DNA of 64,000 nucleotides, taken from the NCBI GenBank assembly GCA_016703545.1, contig JADJBX010000002.1, forward strand, positions 496,001 through 560,000, read 5' to 3'. Positions 58,097 to 64,000 of the stretch are shown piece after piece (the stretch's first letter is position 1; every line of letters starts with the position of its first letter). The notes under the pieces were generated by a model, which had not been told where the DNA came from, ran no database searches, and was given only the letters and a program-made list of their open reading frames with translations. This DNA comes from Candidatus Amarobacillus elongatus (GTDB taxonomy: Bacteria; Chloroflexota; Dehalococcoidia; Tepidiformales; Tepidiformaceae). Position numbers and translations under genes: made by a program.

Positions 58097-61093
58097 ATGG
58101 TTACAGTGTCCCGCTTTGGACGCGATTCGGGCGCAGGCGATTTCCGCCCCGCCGAACTCTCTGAAAACGCCGTCGTCGTCATGGAGCGGCGCATTATGGC
58201 CCGCGACGCGAACGGCGACGCCCTCGAAACGCCGGACCAGTGCTTCCGGCGCGTCGCGCGCAACCTGGCCGAGGCCGAGGTGCGCTTCGGGGGCAACGAG
58301 GGCGACCGCGCGGCCGCCGAGGAGAGCTTCTACCAGCTCATGGCCTCGCTCGATTTCCTTCCGAATTCGCCCACGCTCGTGAACGCCGGCCGGGACCTGC
58401 AGCAGCTCTCCGCCTGCTTCGTGCTGCCCGTGCCGGATTCGATCGAAGGCATCTTCGAGGCGGTCAAGCACACCGCGATGATCCACAAGTCGGGCGGCGG
58501 CACCGGCTTCGCCTTCTCCCGCCTCCGTCCCGCGAACGACCGTGTGAAGTCGACGATGGGCGTTGCCAGCGGTCCGGTGTCGTTCATGAAGGTGTTCGAC
58601 GCGGCCACGGAGGCGATTAAGCAGGGCGGCACGCGCCGGGGCGCCAACATGGGCATCCTCCGCATCGACCACCCCGACATCGACGCCTTCATCGCCATGA
58701 AGGCCGACATGACCACGCTCCAGAACTTCAACATCAGCGTCGCCGTGACCGATGCCTTCATGAAGGCCGTCGAGCAGGGTACCAACTACGAGGTGATCAA
58801 CCCCCAGACGGGCGAAGTCGTCGGCTCGCGGCCGGCCCGCGAAGTCTGGGAGACGATGTTCGCGAACGCCTGGAAGAACGGCGACCCGGGCGTGGTCTTC
58901 CTCGACCGCATCAACGCCGGCCGGGCGAACCCGGTCCCGAAGCGCGGCCCCGTGGAGTCCACGAACCCCTGCGGCGAGCAACCGCTGTACGCGTACGACT
59001 CCTGCAACCTTGGCTCGATCAACCTCGGGCAGTTCGTCACCGTCGCCGGTGGCCAGCGCCAGGTGGACTTCGACCGCCTCGGGCAGGTGGTCCGCCGCTG
59101 CGTGCACATGCTCGACAACGTCATCGAAATGAACGTCTACCCGATTCCCGAAATCGCCGAGACGTCCCACGCGATCCGGCGCATCGGCCTTGGGGTCATG
59201 GGCTGGGCCGACATGCTCATCGGCATGCGCATCGCCTACAGCTCGGACGCGGCGCTCCAGCTCGCCCGCGACGTGATGGGCTTCATCCAGCGCGAGGCGG
59301 ATGCCGCCTCCAACCAGCTGGCCATGGTCCGCGGCAACTTCCCGGATTGGGCGGATTCGATCTACGGCCCGCGCGGCCACGAAGGTCCCCGGCCCATGCG
59401 CAATTCGACGCGCACGACCATCGCCCCGACGGGCACGCTCAGCATCATCGCCGATTGCTCGGGCGGCATTGAGCCCGTCTTCGCACTCGCCTTCATCCGC
59501 TCGCACTACCTCGATAAGAACGACCCGACGAAGCGAACGGAACTTGCCGAGGTGAGCGGCGCGTTCGAGGAGGTGGCGAAGGCCGAGGGCTTCTACAGCG
59601 ACGAACTCGTTCGCTTCCTCGCCGAAGGAGGCCATCTCGCCGACCGCGCGGATGTGCCCCAGTGGGTGAAGGACGTGTTCGTCACCGCGCACGACATCGC
59701 CCCCGAATGGCACGTGCGCATGCAGGCCGCGTTCCAGGAGTTCACCGACAACGCCGTCTCGAAGACGATCAACTTCCCCAACGAAGCGACGGTCGAGGAC
59801 GTGCGCACGGCGTACGAGCTCGCGTACCACACCGGCTGCAACGGCATCACCATCTACCGCGACGGCTCCCGCGACCTCCAGGTTCTGAAGTTCGCCGAGA
59901 AGTCGGACGAGGAGAAGGCCGTCGAGGCTGCGCAGGCGCTCGTGCTTCAGCACTCGGGCCCCGTGCGCCGCAAGCTCCCCGACGAGCGTGCGGCCATCAC
60001 CCACAAGTTTCGCGTGGGCGAACAGGAAGGCTACATGACGGTCGGCCTGTTCGATGATGGCACGCCCGGCGAGGTCTTCATCAACGTCAACAAGCAGGGA
60101 TCGACCGTCTCCGGCCTGATGGACACCGTCGCCATGCTGACCAGCTACGCGCTGCAGTACGGCGTGCCCATCGCCGAACTCGCGAGCAAGCTGAAGAACA
60201 CCCGTTTCGAACCCAGCGGCCCGACGGGGAACCGCCAGATCCCGATCGCGACGAGCATCGTGGACTACGTGTTCCGGTACCTGGAGCTGAAGTTCGATGG
60301 CAGCCGCGCGGCGACTCAGCCGCCGCTCATCCCGGTCGACCAGGTCGCTCCCAGCACCTCCGTGGACGAGACCATCAACGTCTACGACGCCAAGGTGCTG
60401 AGCGGCGTGGGCTGCCCCGAGTGCGGCGCGGTCCTCTTCTATGGCGAAGGCTGCCTGACCTGCCGCGGTTGCGGCTACACCAAGTGCGGATGTGAGGGGT
60501 TGGTGGTTTGCGTGAACCGGGGTGGGCCAATCGGCCCACCCCGGTTCGTTCTCCCGGGGCCGCCGGCCACCTGCGGTGTGCGATGTGACCGTCGTGCCGA
60601 AGATCCCGGTATGACCCTTTCCGACGAGGCATGGATCGCGGAAGCACGCCGCCAGTTCGCCGCGACGGGGACCTGGGACATCCCCATCACCCCGCCGCCC
60701 GCCCCCGGCGGCGGCCGCGGCGGAACGGCTGCCCTGCCCCAACTGCGGTCGAGAACTCGAACGTTTCCGGCGGTACGACATCGCCTCGACCGAGCCCCTG
60801 CGCTGGTGCCCCAACTGCTACGGGTTCTGGGCGCGGGGGGACGCGCTCGCCTCGGGCGTGGTGGGAAGCTCGGACGACCGGGAGGCGTTGTACGCGGCGG
60901 AAGCTGCGCCGCGATGCCGCCAGTGCGAGCGTGGCGGGCGGCTGGATGCGAACGGTGTCTGCCGCCGCTGCGGCTGGACCCGGCCGGCACTTGCGTGTCC
61001 GGCGTGCAGCACGCCCATGGCGCGCGAGCGCGTGAAGGGTGTCGAGCTCGACGCCTGCGGCGCGTGCCGCGCGACCTGGTTCGACATCGGTGA
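58097..61093 (+). CDS. nrdJ: Vitamin B12-dependent (class II) ribonucleoside-diphosphate reductase
   Basis: Makes deoxyribonucleotides with adenosylcobalamin, independent of oxygen. Conserved part: about 800 residues. NSPTLVNAGRDLQQLSACFVLPV near 95-117 carries the reductive Cys; NPCGEQPLYAYDSCNLGSINL near 290-310 carries the thiyl-radical Cys, catalytic Glu and second Cys. Then a KTINFPNEATVEDV region, a TSCAR-like lid (KFRVGEQEGYMTVGLFDDG), and a C-terminal zinc ribbon GCPECGAVLFYGEGCLTCRGCGYTKCG that regenerates the active site. Class II proteins normally end there (about 60490). Here the frame runs on to 61093, reading through a terminator and into the next gene; the tail is probably an artefact of an indel near 60491. 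GGGAGGG precedes the ATG. Confidence 0.93.
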   Translation: MVTVSRFGRDSGAGDFRPAELSENAVVVMERRIMARDANGDALETPDQCFRRVARNLAEAEVRFGGNEGDRAAAEESFYQLMASLDFLPNSPTLVNAGRDLQQLSACFVLPVPDSIEGIFEAVKHTAMIHKSGGGTGFAFSRLRPANDRVKSTMGVASGPVSFMKVFDAATEAIKQGGTRRGANMGILRIDHPDIDAFIAMKADMTTLQNFNISVAVTDAFMKAVEQGTNYEVINPQTGEVVGSRPAREVWETMFANAWKNGDPGVVFLDRINAGRANPVPKRGPVESTNPCGEQPLYAYDSCNLGSINLGQFVTVAGGQRQVDFDRLGQVVRRCVHMLDNVIEMNVYPIPEIAETSHAIRRIGLGVMGWADMLIGMRIAYSSDAALQLARDVMGFIQREADAASNQLAMVRGNFPDWADSIYGPRGHEGPRPMRNSTRTTIAPTGTLSIIADCSGGIEPVFALAFIRSHYLDKNDPTKRTELAEVSGAFEEVAKAEGFYSDELVRFLAEGGHLADRADVPQWVKDVFVTAHDIAPEWHVRMQAAFQEFTDNAVSKTINFPNEATVEDVRTAYELAYHTGCNGITIYRDGSRDLQVLKFAEKSDEEKAVEAAQALVLQHSGPVRRKLPDERAAITHKFRVGEQEGYMTVGLFDDGTPGEVFINVNKQGSTVSGLMDTVAMLTSYALQYGVPIAELASKLKNTRFEPSGPTGNRQIPIATSIVDYVFRYLELKFDGSRAATQPPLIPVDQVAPSTSVDETINVYDAKVLSGVGCPECGAVLFYGEGCLTCRGCGYTKCGCEGLVVCVNRGGPIGPPRFVLPGPPATCGVRCDRRAEDPGMTLSDEAWIAEARRQFAATGTWDIPITPPPAPGGGRGGTAALPQLRSRTRTFPAVRHRLDRAPALVPQLLRVLGAGGRARLGRGGKLGRPGGVVRGGSCAAMPPVRAWRAAGCERCLPPLRLDPAGTCVSGVQHAHGARAREGCRARRLRRVPRDLVRHR
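60514..60547 (+). terminator. Terminator hairpin after the conserved end of nrdJ
   Basis: Perfect 15-bp inverted repeat, GAACCGGGGTGGGCC at 60514-60528 and its complement at 60533-60547, four-base loop, followed by GTTCTC. It lies 24 bases after the conserved zinc ribbon and so inside the nominal open frame, which supports a real nrdJ stop upstream of it. Confidence 0.8.
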
Positions 61094-61241
61094 GATTCGG
61101 CGGATGTACGGGCTGGTCCGGCCGCAATCGATGGCATCCAGCACGGTCGACGAGACCGCCGGCCCATCGGACACGGACCTTGCCCTGGGTGCGGCGCAGA
61201 TCCTGCTGGGAGCCTTCTTCAGGCTCCCGCTGCCGTTCTGA
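60611..61241 (+). CDS. Zinc-ribbon/zf-TFIIB-like protein, unknown function (frameshifted)
   Basis: A protein of about 209 residues built from three Cys-pair blocks. The start M-T-L-S-D-E-A-W-I-A-E-A-R-R-Q (ATG 60611) is in the nrdJ frame; a break in the GC-rich run at about 60700-60722 shifts to the frame LPCPNCGRELERF, LRWCPNCYGFWARGD, then CRQCERGGRLDANGVCRRCGW and PACSTPMARERVKGVELDACGACRATWFD. The last block is the zf-TFIIB pattern (DxCxxCxxxWFD). The C-terminus (LALGAAQILLGAFFRLPLPF) is hydrophobic. The role is unknown; such proteins are often nucleic-acid- or membrane-associated. It abuts the convergent sufT gene with no gap. Confidence 0.65.
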
Positions 61242-61565
61242 CTACCAGATTCCGAGCATCATCTTGACGTCGTCGCTGGCCATCGTGCGCGGGTCCCACG
61301 GCGGGCTCCAGACGATCTGCACGTCGACATCCTTGACGCCGGGGAGCTCCTTGAGCTTCGCGTAGGCTTCGCCGCGGATGACGGGCCCCAGCGGGCACCC
61401 CGGGCTCGTCAGCGTCATCGTCACGTTCACGACGCCCTCATCGTCCATTTCGACCCCATAGACGAGGCCGAGGTCGACGATGCTGAGGTTGATCTCCGGG
61501 TCGTTCACGGTCTGGAGCTTCGCCATCAGCTCTTCGTGTGAGGGCAGGGTGGTGGTATCGGCCAT
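61242..61565 (-). CDS. sufT: SufT/MIP18-family (DUF59) iron-sulfur maturation protein
   Basis: A 107-residue protein. LQTVNDPEINLSIVDLGLVYGVEMDDEGVVNVTMTLTSPGCPLGPVIRGEA contains the family signature DPE...DLGLVY and the conserved Cys in SPGCPL, followed by VQIVWSPPWDP. SufT proteins help mature Fe-S enzymes alongside SufS/SufU. AAGGAGT precedes the ATG at 61565. It follows the sufU stop by 19 bases and closes the operon. Confidence 0.92.
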   Translation of the reverse strand: MADTTTLPSHEELMAKLQTVNDPEINLSIVDLGLVYGVEMDDEGVVNVTMTLTSPGCPLGPVIRGEAYAKLKELPGVKDVDVQIVWSPPWDPRTMASDDVKMMLGIW

Positions 61566-61584
61566 TGGGTAAACTCCTTGCGGC

Positions 61585-62037
61585 CTAGACAGCGGCCGGT
61601 GATTTCGCCTGGTCGAGTCCTTCGCGCAGCACCTTCCAGGCAAGCAGGGCGCACTTCACGCGGACGGGGAACTTCGCGACGCCCTGCAGCGCCTCCAGGT
61701 GCCCGATCTCCGCCGCCGGGTCGGCGCCGTCGACGAGCATCGCGCTCACGGCGTCGGCGATCTGTTCCGCTTCCGAAATCGTTCGCCCGGCGACGCGCTC
61801 GGTCATCATCGACGCGCTCGACTGGCTGATCGAACAACCCTGGCCGGTGAAGGCGAGGGCGGTGATCGTGCCGCTCGCGACATCGAGGTCGAGCATGATC
61901 TCGTCGCCGCACACCGGGTTCATGCCCTCGGCGTGCTGCGTGGGCGCCGGCAACGTGCCCCGGTTCCGGGGCTTTCGGAAGTGGTCGATGATCACTTCAC
62001 GGTAGAGGTCGTCAAACTGCGGCTCGGCGATCGCCAT
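61585..62037 (-). CDS. sufU: Zinc-dependent sulfurtransferase / scaffold SufU
   Basis: A 150-residue NifU-like protein that accepts sulfur from SufS. FDDLYREVIIDHFRKPRNRG opens the fold, NPVCGDEI has the first Cys with Asp, FTGQGCSISQSSASMM the second, and VKCALLAWKVL the third. This is the zinc-containing SufU set used in Gram-positive-type SUF systems. ATG at 62037 with TGGAGG nine bases upstream; a longer frame begins at 62058. The start lies inside the sufS 3' end (26-base overlap), coupling translation. Confidence 0.94.
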   Translation of the reverse strand: MAIAEPQFDDLYREVIIDHFRKPRNRGTLPAPTQHAEGMNPVCGDEIMLDLDVASGTITALAFTGQGCSISQSSASMMTERVAGRTISEAEQIADAVSAMLVDGADPAAEIGHLEALQGVAKFPVRVKCALLAWKVLREGLDQAKSPAAV

Positions 62038-63274
62038 CGCTGAATACCTCCACGACATGGTTCAGCGCCTCAACGAGAACGTCGACCTCGCCCGGCGTGT
62101 TGTAGATTGAAAAGCTTGCCCGGTTGGTGGCCGGCACCGCGAGCCGCCGCATGAGCAGCTGCGCGCAGTGGTGGCCCGCCCGGATCGCCACGCCGTACGC
62201 GTCGACGATCGTCGAAACGTCGTGCGGGTGGGCCGATTCGAGTTCGAACGAGACGAGCCCGCTGCGATCCTCGACGTTCGCGGGGCCGTGGAACTTCAGC
62301 CCCGGCACCGTCCGCAGCCGGTCGAGCGCGTACGCGGTGAGGTTCATCTCGTGCGCGCGGATCGCGTCCATGCCGAGGCCGGCGAGGTAATCGAGCGCGG
62401 CGCCGAAGGCGATGACATCGGCGATGTTCGGCGTGCCCGCCTCGAATTTGTGGGGGACGTCCGCCCACGTCGAGGCGTCGGGCTTCACGATGCTGATCAT
62501 CTCCCCGCCGCCCATGAACGGGTCCATGGACTCCAGCAGCCCCGGCCGCGCCCACAAAACGCCGACGCCCGTGGGCCCCAGCATCTTGTGCGACGAGAAC
62601 GCGAAGAAGTCGCAGCCCAGCGCCTGCACGTCGAGCGGGAGATGGGGCGCGCTCTGGGCGCCGTCGACCAGCAGCGTCGCGCCGAAGGCGCGCGCCATCG
62701 TCGCGATTTCGGCGATGGGGTTGATGGTCCCGAGCACGTTCGACGCGTGCACCACCGCGATCAGCTTCGTGCGCGGCCCGACGAGCGACCGGAACTGGTC
62801 GAGGTCAAGGTGGCCGTCGTCGGTGACCGTGGCGTACCGCAGATGCGCGCCCTTGCGCCGGGCCAGCAGCTGCCAGGGGACGATGTTCGAGTGGTGTTCC
62901 ATCACCGTGAGGACAATCTCGTCGCCGGCGTGGATGTGCTGGTCTCCCCACGCGCGCGCCACGAGGTTGATGGACTCGGTGGCGTTGCGGGTGAAGACGA
63001 TGTCCTCGGGCCGGGGCGCGCCGATGTGGGCCGCCGCCTTGGCGCGGACGCCTTCGTACTGCGCCGTCGCCCGCACCGCGAGCGCATGGATCCCGCGATG
63101 GATGTTCGCGTTGGTGGTCTCGTAGTAGCGGACGAGCGCATCGATCACGGCCCGCGGCTTCTGCGTGGTGGCTGCGTTATCGAGGTACACGAGCGGCCGC
63201 CCGTTCACGATCTCCCCGAGAATCGGGAAGTCGGCACGGATGGCGGTGATGTCGAGGGCGGTTGCGGTTGTCAT
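62012..63274 (-). CDS. sufS: Cysteine desulfurase SufS
   Basis: A 420-residue PLP enzyme releasing sulfur from cysteine for Fe-S assembly. YLDNAATTQKP near the N-terminus, NANIHRGIHALA, EHHSNIVPWQ, DGAQSAPHLP with the PLP Asp, FSSHKMLGPTGVG with the Schiff-base Lys, and IRAGHHCAQLLMRRL with the catalytic Cys on the mobile loop. The order of motifs is that of group II desulfurases. GGGGTG lies six bases before the ATG at 63274; ATG 63283 is three codons longer. Followed directly by sufU. Confidence 0.96.
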   Translation of the reverse strand: MTTATALDITAIRADFPILGEIVNGRPLVYLDNAATTQKPRAVIDALVRYYETTNANIHRGIHALAVRATAQYEGVRAKAAAHIGAPRPEDIVFTRNATESINLVARAWGDQHIHAGDEIVLTVMEHHSNIVPWQLLARRKGAHLRYATVTDDGHLDLDQFRSLVGPRTKLIAVVHASNVLGTINPIAEIATMARAFGATLLVDGAQSAPHLPLDVQALGCDFFAFSSHKMLGPTGVGVLWARPGLLESMDPFMGGGEMISIVKPDASTWADVPHKFEAGTPNIADVIAFGAALDYLAGLGMDAIRAHEMNLTAYALDRLRTVPGLKFHGPANVEDRSGLVSFELESAHPHDVSTIVDAYGVAIRAGHHCAQLLMRRLAVPATNRASFSIYNTPGEVDVLVEALNHVVEVFSDGDRRAAV

Positions 63275-63311
63275 GTCATGCACCCCGGCGCGGTTCCGCG
63301 CGCCGGCCCCT

Positions 63312-64000
63312 TCACTCTGCCAGCCTGGCCTCGAGGGCTTCGGTCAGTTCGGCGCGCAGCGTCTCGTCCGGGACGCGGTCGAGCACCTGCGCGAGGAAGG
63401 CGCCCACGAGCATGGTCTCCGCCTGCGGGTACGGCATACAGCGCGCCTGCAGGTAGAACAGCTGCTCTTCGTCGACCGGACCAGCGGTAGCGCCGTGGCT
63501 CGCGCGGATGACGTCGTTGGTGAGGATTTCGAGCACCGGGTCGCTGTCCGCCTTCGCGAGCTTGCTCAGCAGCAGGTTCCGGTTCTCCTGGTTCGCGTCC
63601 GCGTTGCGGGCGCCGAGGCCGACGCGCGTCATGCCGTAGTACACCGACCGCGATCGGCCCTTCAGGGCCGACTTGAACAGCAGGTCGCTGCGGGTGTCCG
63701 GCCCCTGGTGGTCCTGGAGTGTGTAGAAGTCGTGCTGCTGGCGGCCGTTGGCCACGCCCAGCCCGAAGAGCTCGCTCGAAGAGCCGCGCCCGACGAGGGA
63801 CGACTCGATGTGCGACTTCACGACCGCGCCGCCGACGGCGAGGCTCAGGCCGTACACCGCCGAATCGCGTTCCGTGATCGTGCGCTGCTCATTGAGGACA
63901 CGCGTCTTCGTGCCCCAGCGATGGAGCGCGGTGTAGCGCACCTCCGCCCCGGGCCCGGGCAGGATTTCGACGGCCGACAGCGCCAGGATGTCGTCTTCCG
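63312..64000 (-). CDS. sufD: Fe-S cluster assembly protein SufD (5' end beyond window)
   Basis: The visible 229 residues are the C-terminal part of a SufB/SufD protein. The open frame continues past the window edge (DDILALSAVEILPGPGAEVRYTALHRWG). Landmarks: SSLVGRGSSSELFGLGVANGRQQHDFYTLQDHQGPDTRSDLLFKSALKGRSRSVYYG for the beta-helix core, and DVIRASHGATAGPVDEEQLFYLQARCMPYPQAETML for the SufD/SufB end with the conserved RASHG...P. The tail FLAQVLDRVPDETLRAEL is SufD-like rather than SufB-like. It sits 28 bases upstream of sufS; sufB and sufC are presumably further upstream. Confidence 0.9.
   Translation of the reverse strand, partial: EDDILALSAVEILPGPGAEVRYTALHRWGTKTRVLNEQRTITERDSAVYGLSLAVGGAVVKSHIESSLVGRGSSSELFGLGVANGRQQHDFYTLQDHQGPDTRSDLLFKSALKGRSRSVYYGMTRVGLGARNADANQENRNLLLSKLAKADSDPVLEILTNDVIRASHGATAGPVDEEQLFYLQARCMPYPQAETMLVGAFLAQVLDRVPDETLRAELTEALEARLAE

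Noticed and set aside
60491..60500. Programmed frameshift or stop read-through at the end of nrdJ
   Set aside because: No slippery heptamer is visible, and similar one-base breaks occur in many unrelated genes here, so error is the simpler explanation.
57863..60814. 983-residue minus-strand frame
   Set aside because: Antisense shadow of nrdJ, which is strongly conserved on the plus strand.

Overview
The window is a high-GC, densely coding bacterial chromosome segment. It holds class II (cobalamin) ribonucleotide reductase with NrdR, a SUF iron-sulfur operon, a split methylmalonyl-CoA mutase with separate catalytic and B12-binding subunits, a stressosome-type Rsb module, AGN-motif and kinase proteins, CCA-encoding tRNAs and many GTG/TTG starts. 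No outer-membrane machinery is visible. This fits a free-living aerobic Chloroflexota (Dehalococcoidia/Tepidiformia-like) or an Actinomycetota-like lineage, but that placement is inference; no rRNA is present.

Layout. 1-4022 (minus): methylmalonyl-CoA operon with large mutase subunit, a four-helix ClbS/DinB protein, the epimerase, two more VOC proteins, the B12-binding subunit and probably the start of the MeaB chaperone. 4102-12168: single metabolic genes (double YjbR, double UspA, SDR, epoxide hydrolase, tRNA-Phe, double class III CoA-transferase, PaaG-like crotonase). 12165-22225 (minus): one tightly overlapping 10-kb operon joining a flippase-like/phosphodiesterase/glycosyltransferase fusion, a lipoprotein, a complete ferric-iron ABC transporter, a GT-C membrane protein and a UDP-sugar dehydrogenase. 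22344-31642: cell-surface region with a seven-repeat lipoprotein, a GT2-GT4 fusion and a 1,499-residue secreted metalloprotease with Ig-like arrays.

31750-36153 (minus): a three-gene unit of an AGN-motif protein with an SGHY domain (effector-like), a Ser/Thr kinase-TPR protein and a YbjN protein; this is the most unusual locus. 36329-42764: mixed genes (6PGDH-like, MBL hydrolase, antibiotic-kinase-like and nucleotidyltransferase-like proteins, methyltransferase) and an ArsR/SRPBCC operon with a perfect palindromic operator. 42915-46158 (plus): histidine kinase with RsbU-like N-terminus, RsbR-like STAS, RsbS, RsbT, a second GHKL ATPase and an RsbX-like phosphatase. 46217-55463: DUF1810, an ABC exporter, a GH10 xylanase, three tRNAs, a PAS protein, QueD, a DRTGG protein, a WYL regulator and ErpA. 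55623-61241: PhzF, twin NrdR boxes, nrdR and nrdJ. 61242-64000 (minus): sufD-sufS-sufU-sufT.

A recurrent feature is about twelve single-base frame breaks, mostly in G/C runs, in genes that are otherwise well conserved. They look more like uncorrected base-calling errors than gene decay, and several entries below are therefore annotated as genes with a frameshift. Operon genes are mostly coupled by ATGA/GTGA overlaps, and three convergent gene pairs share the same four-base TTAG stop overlap.
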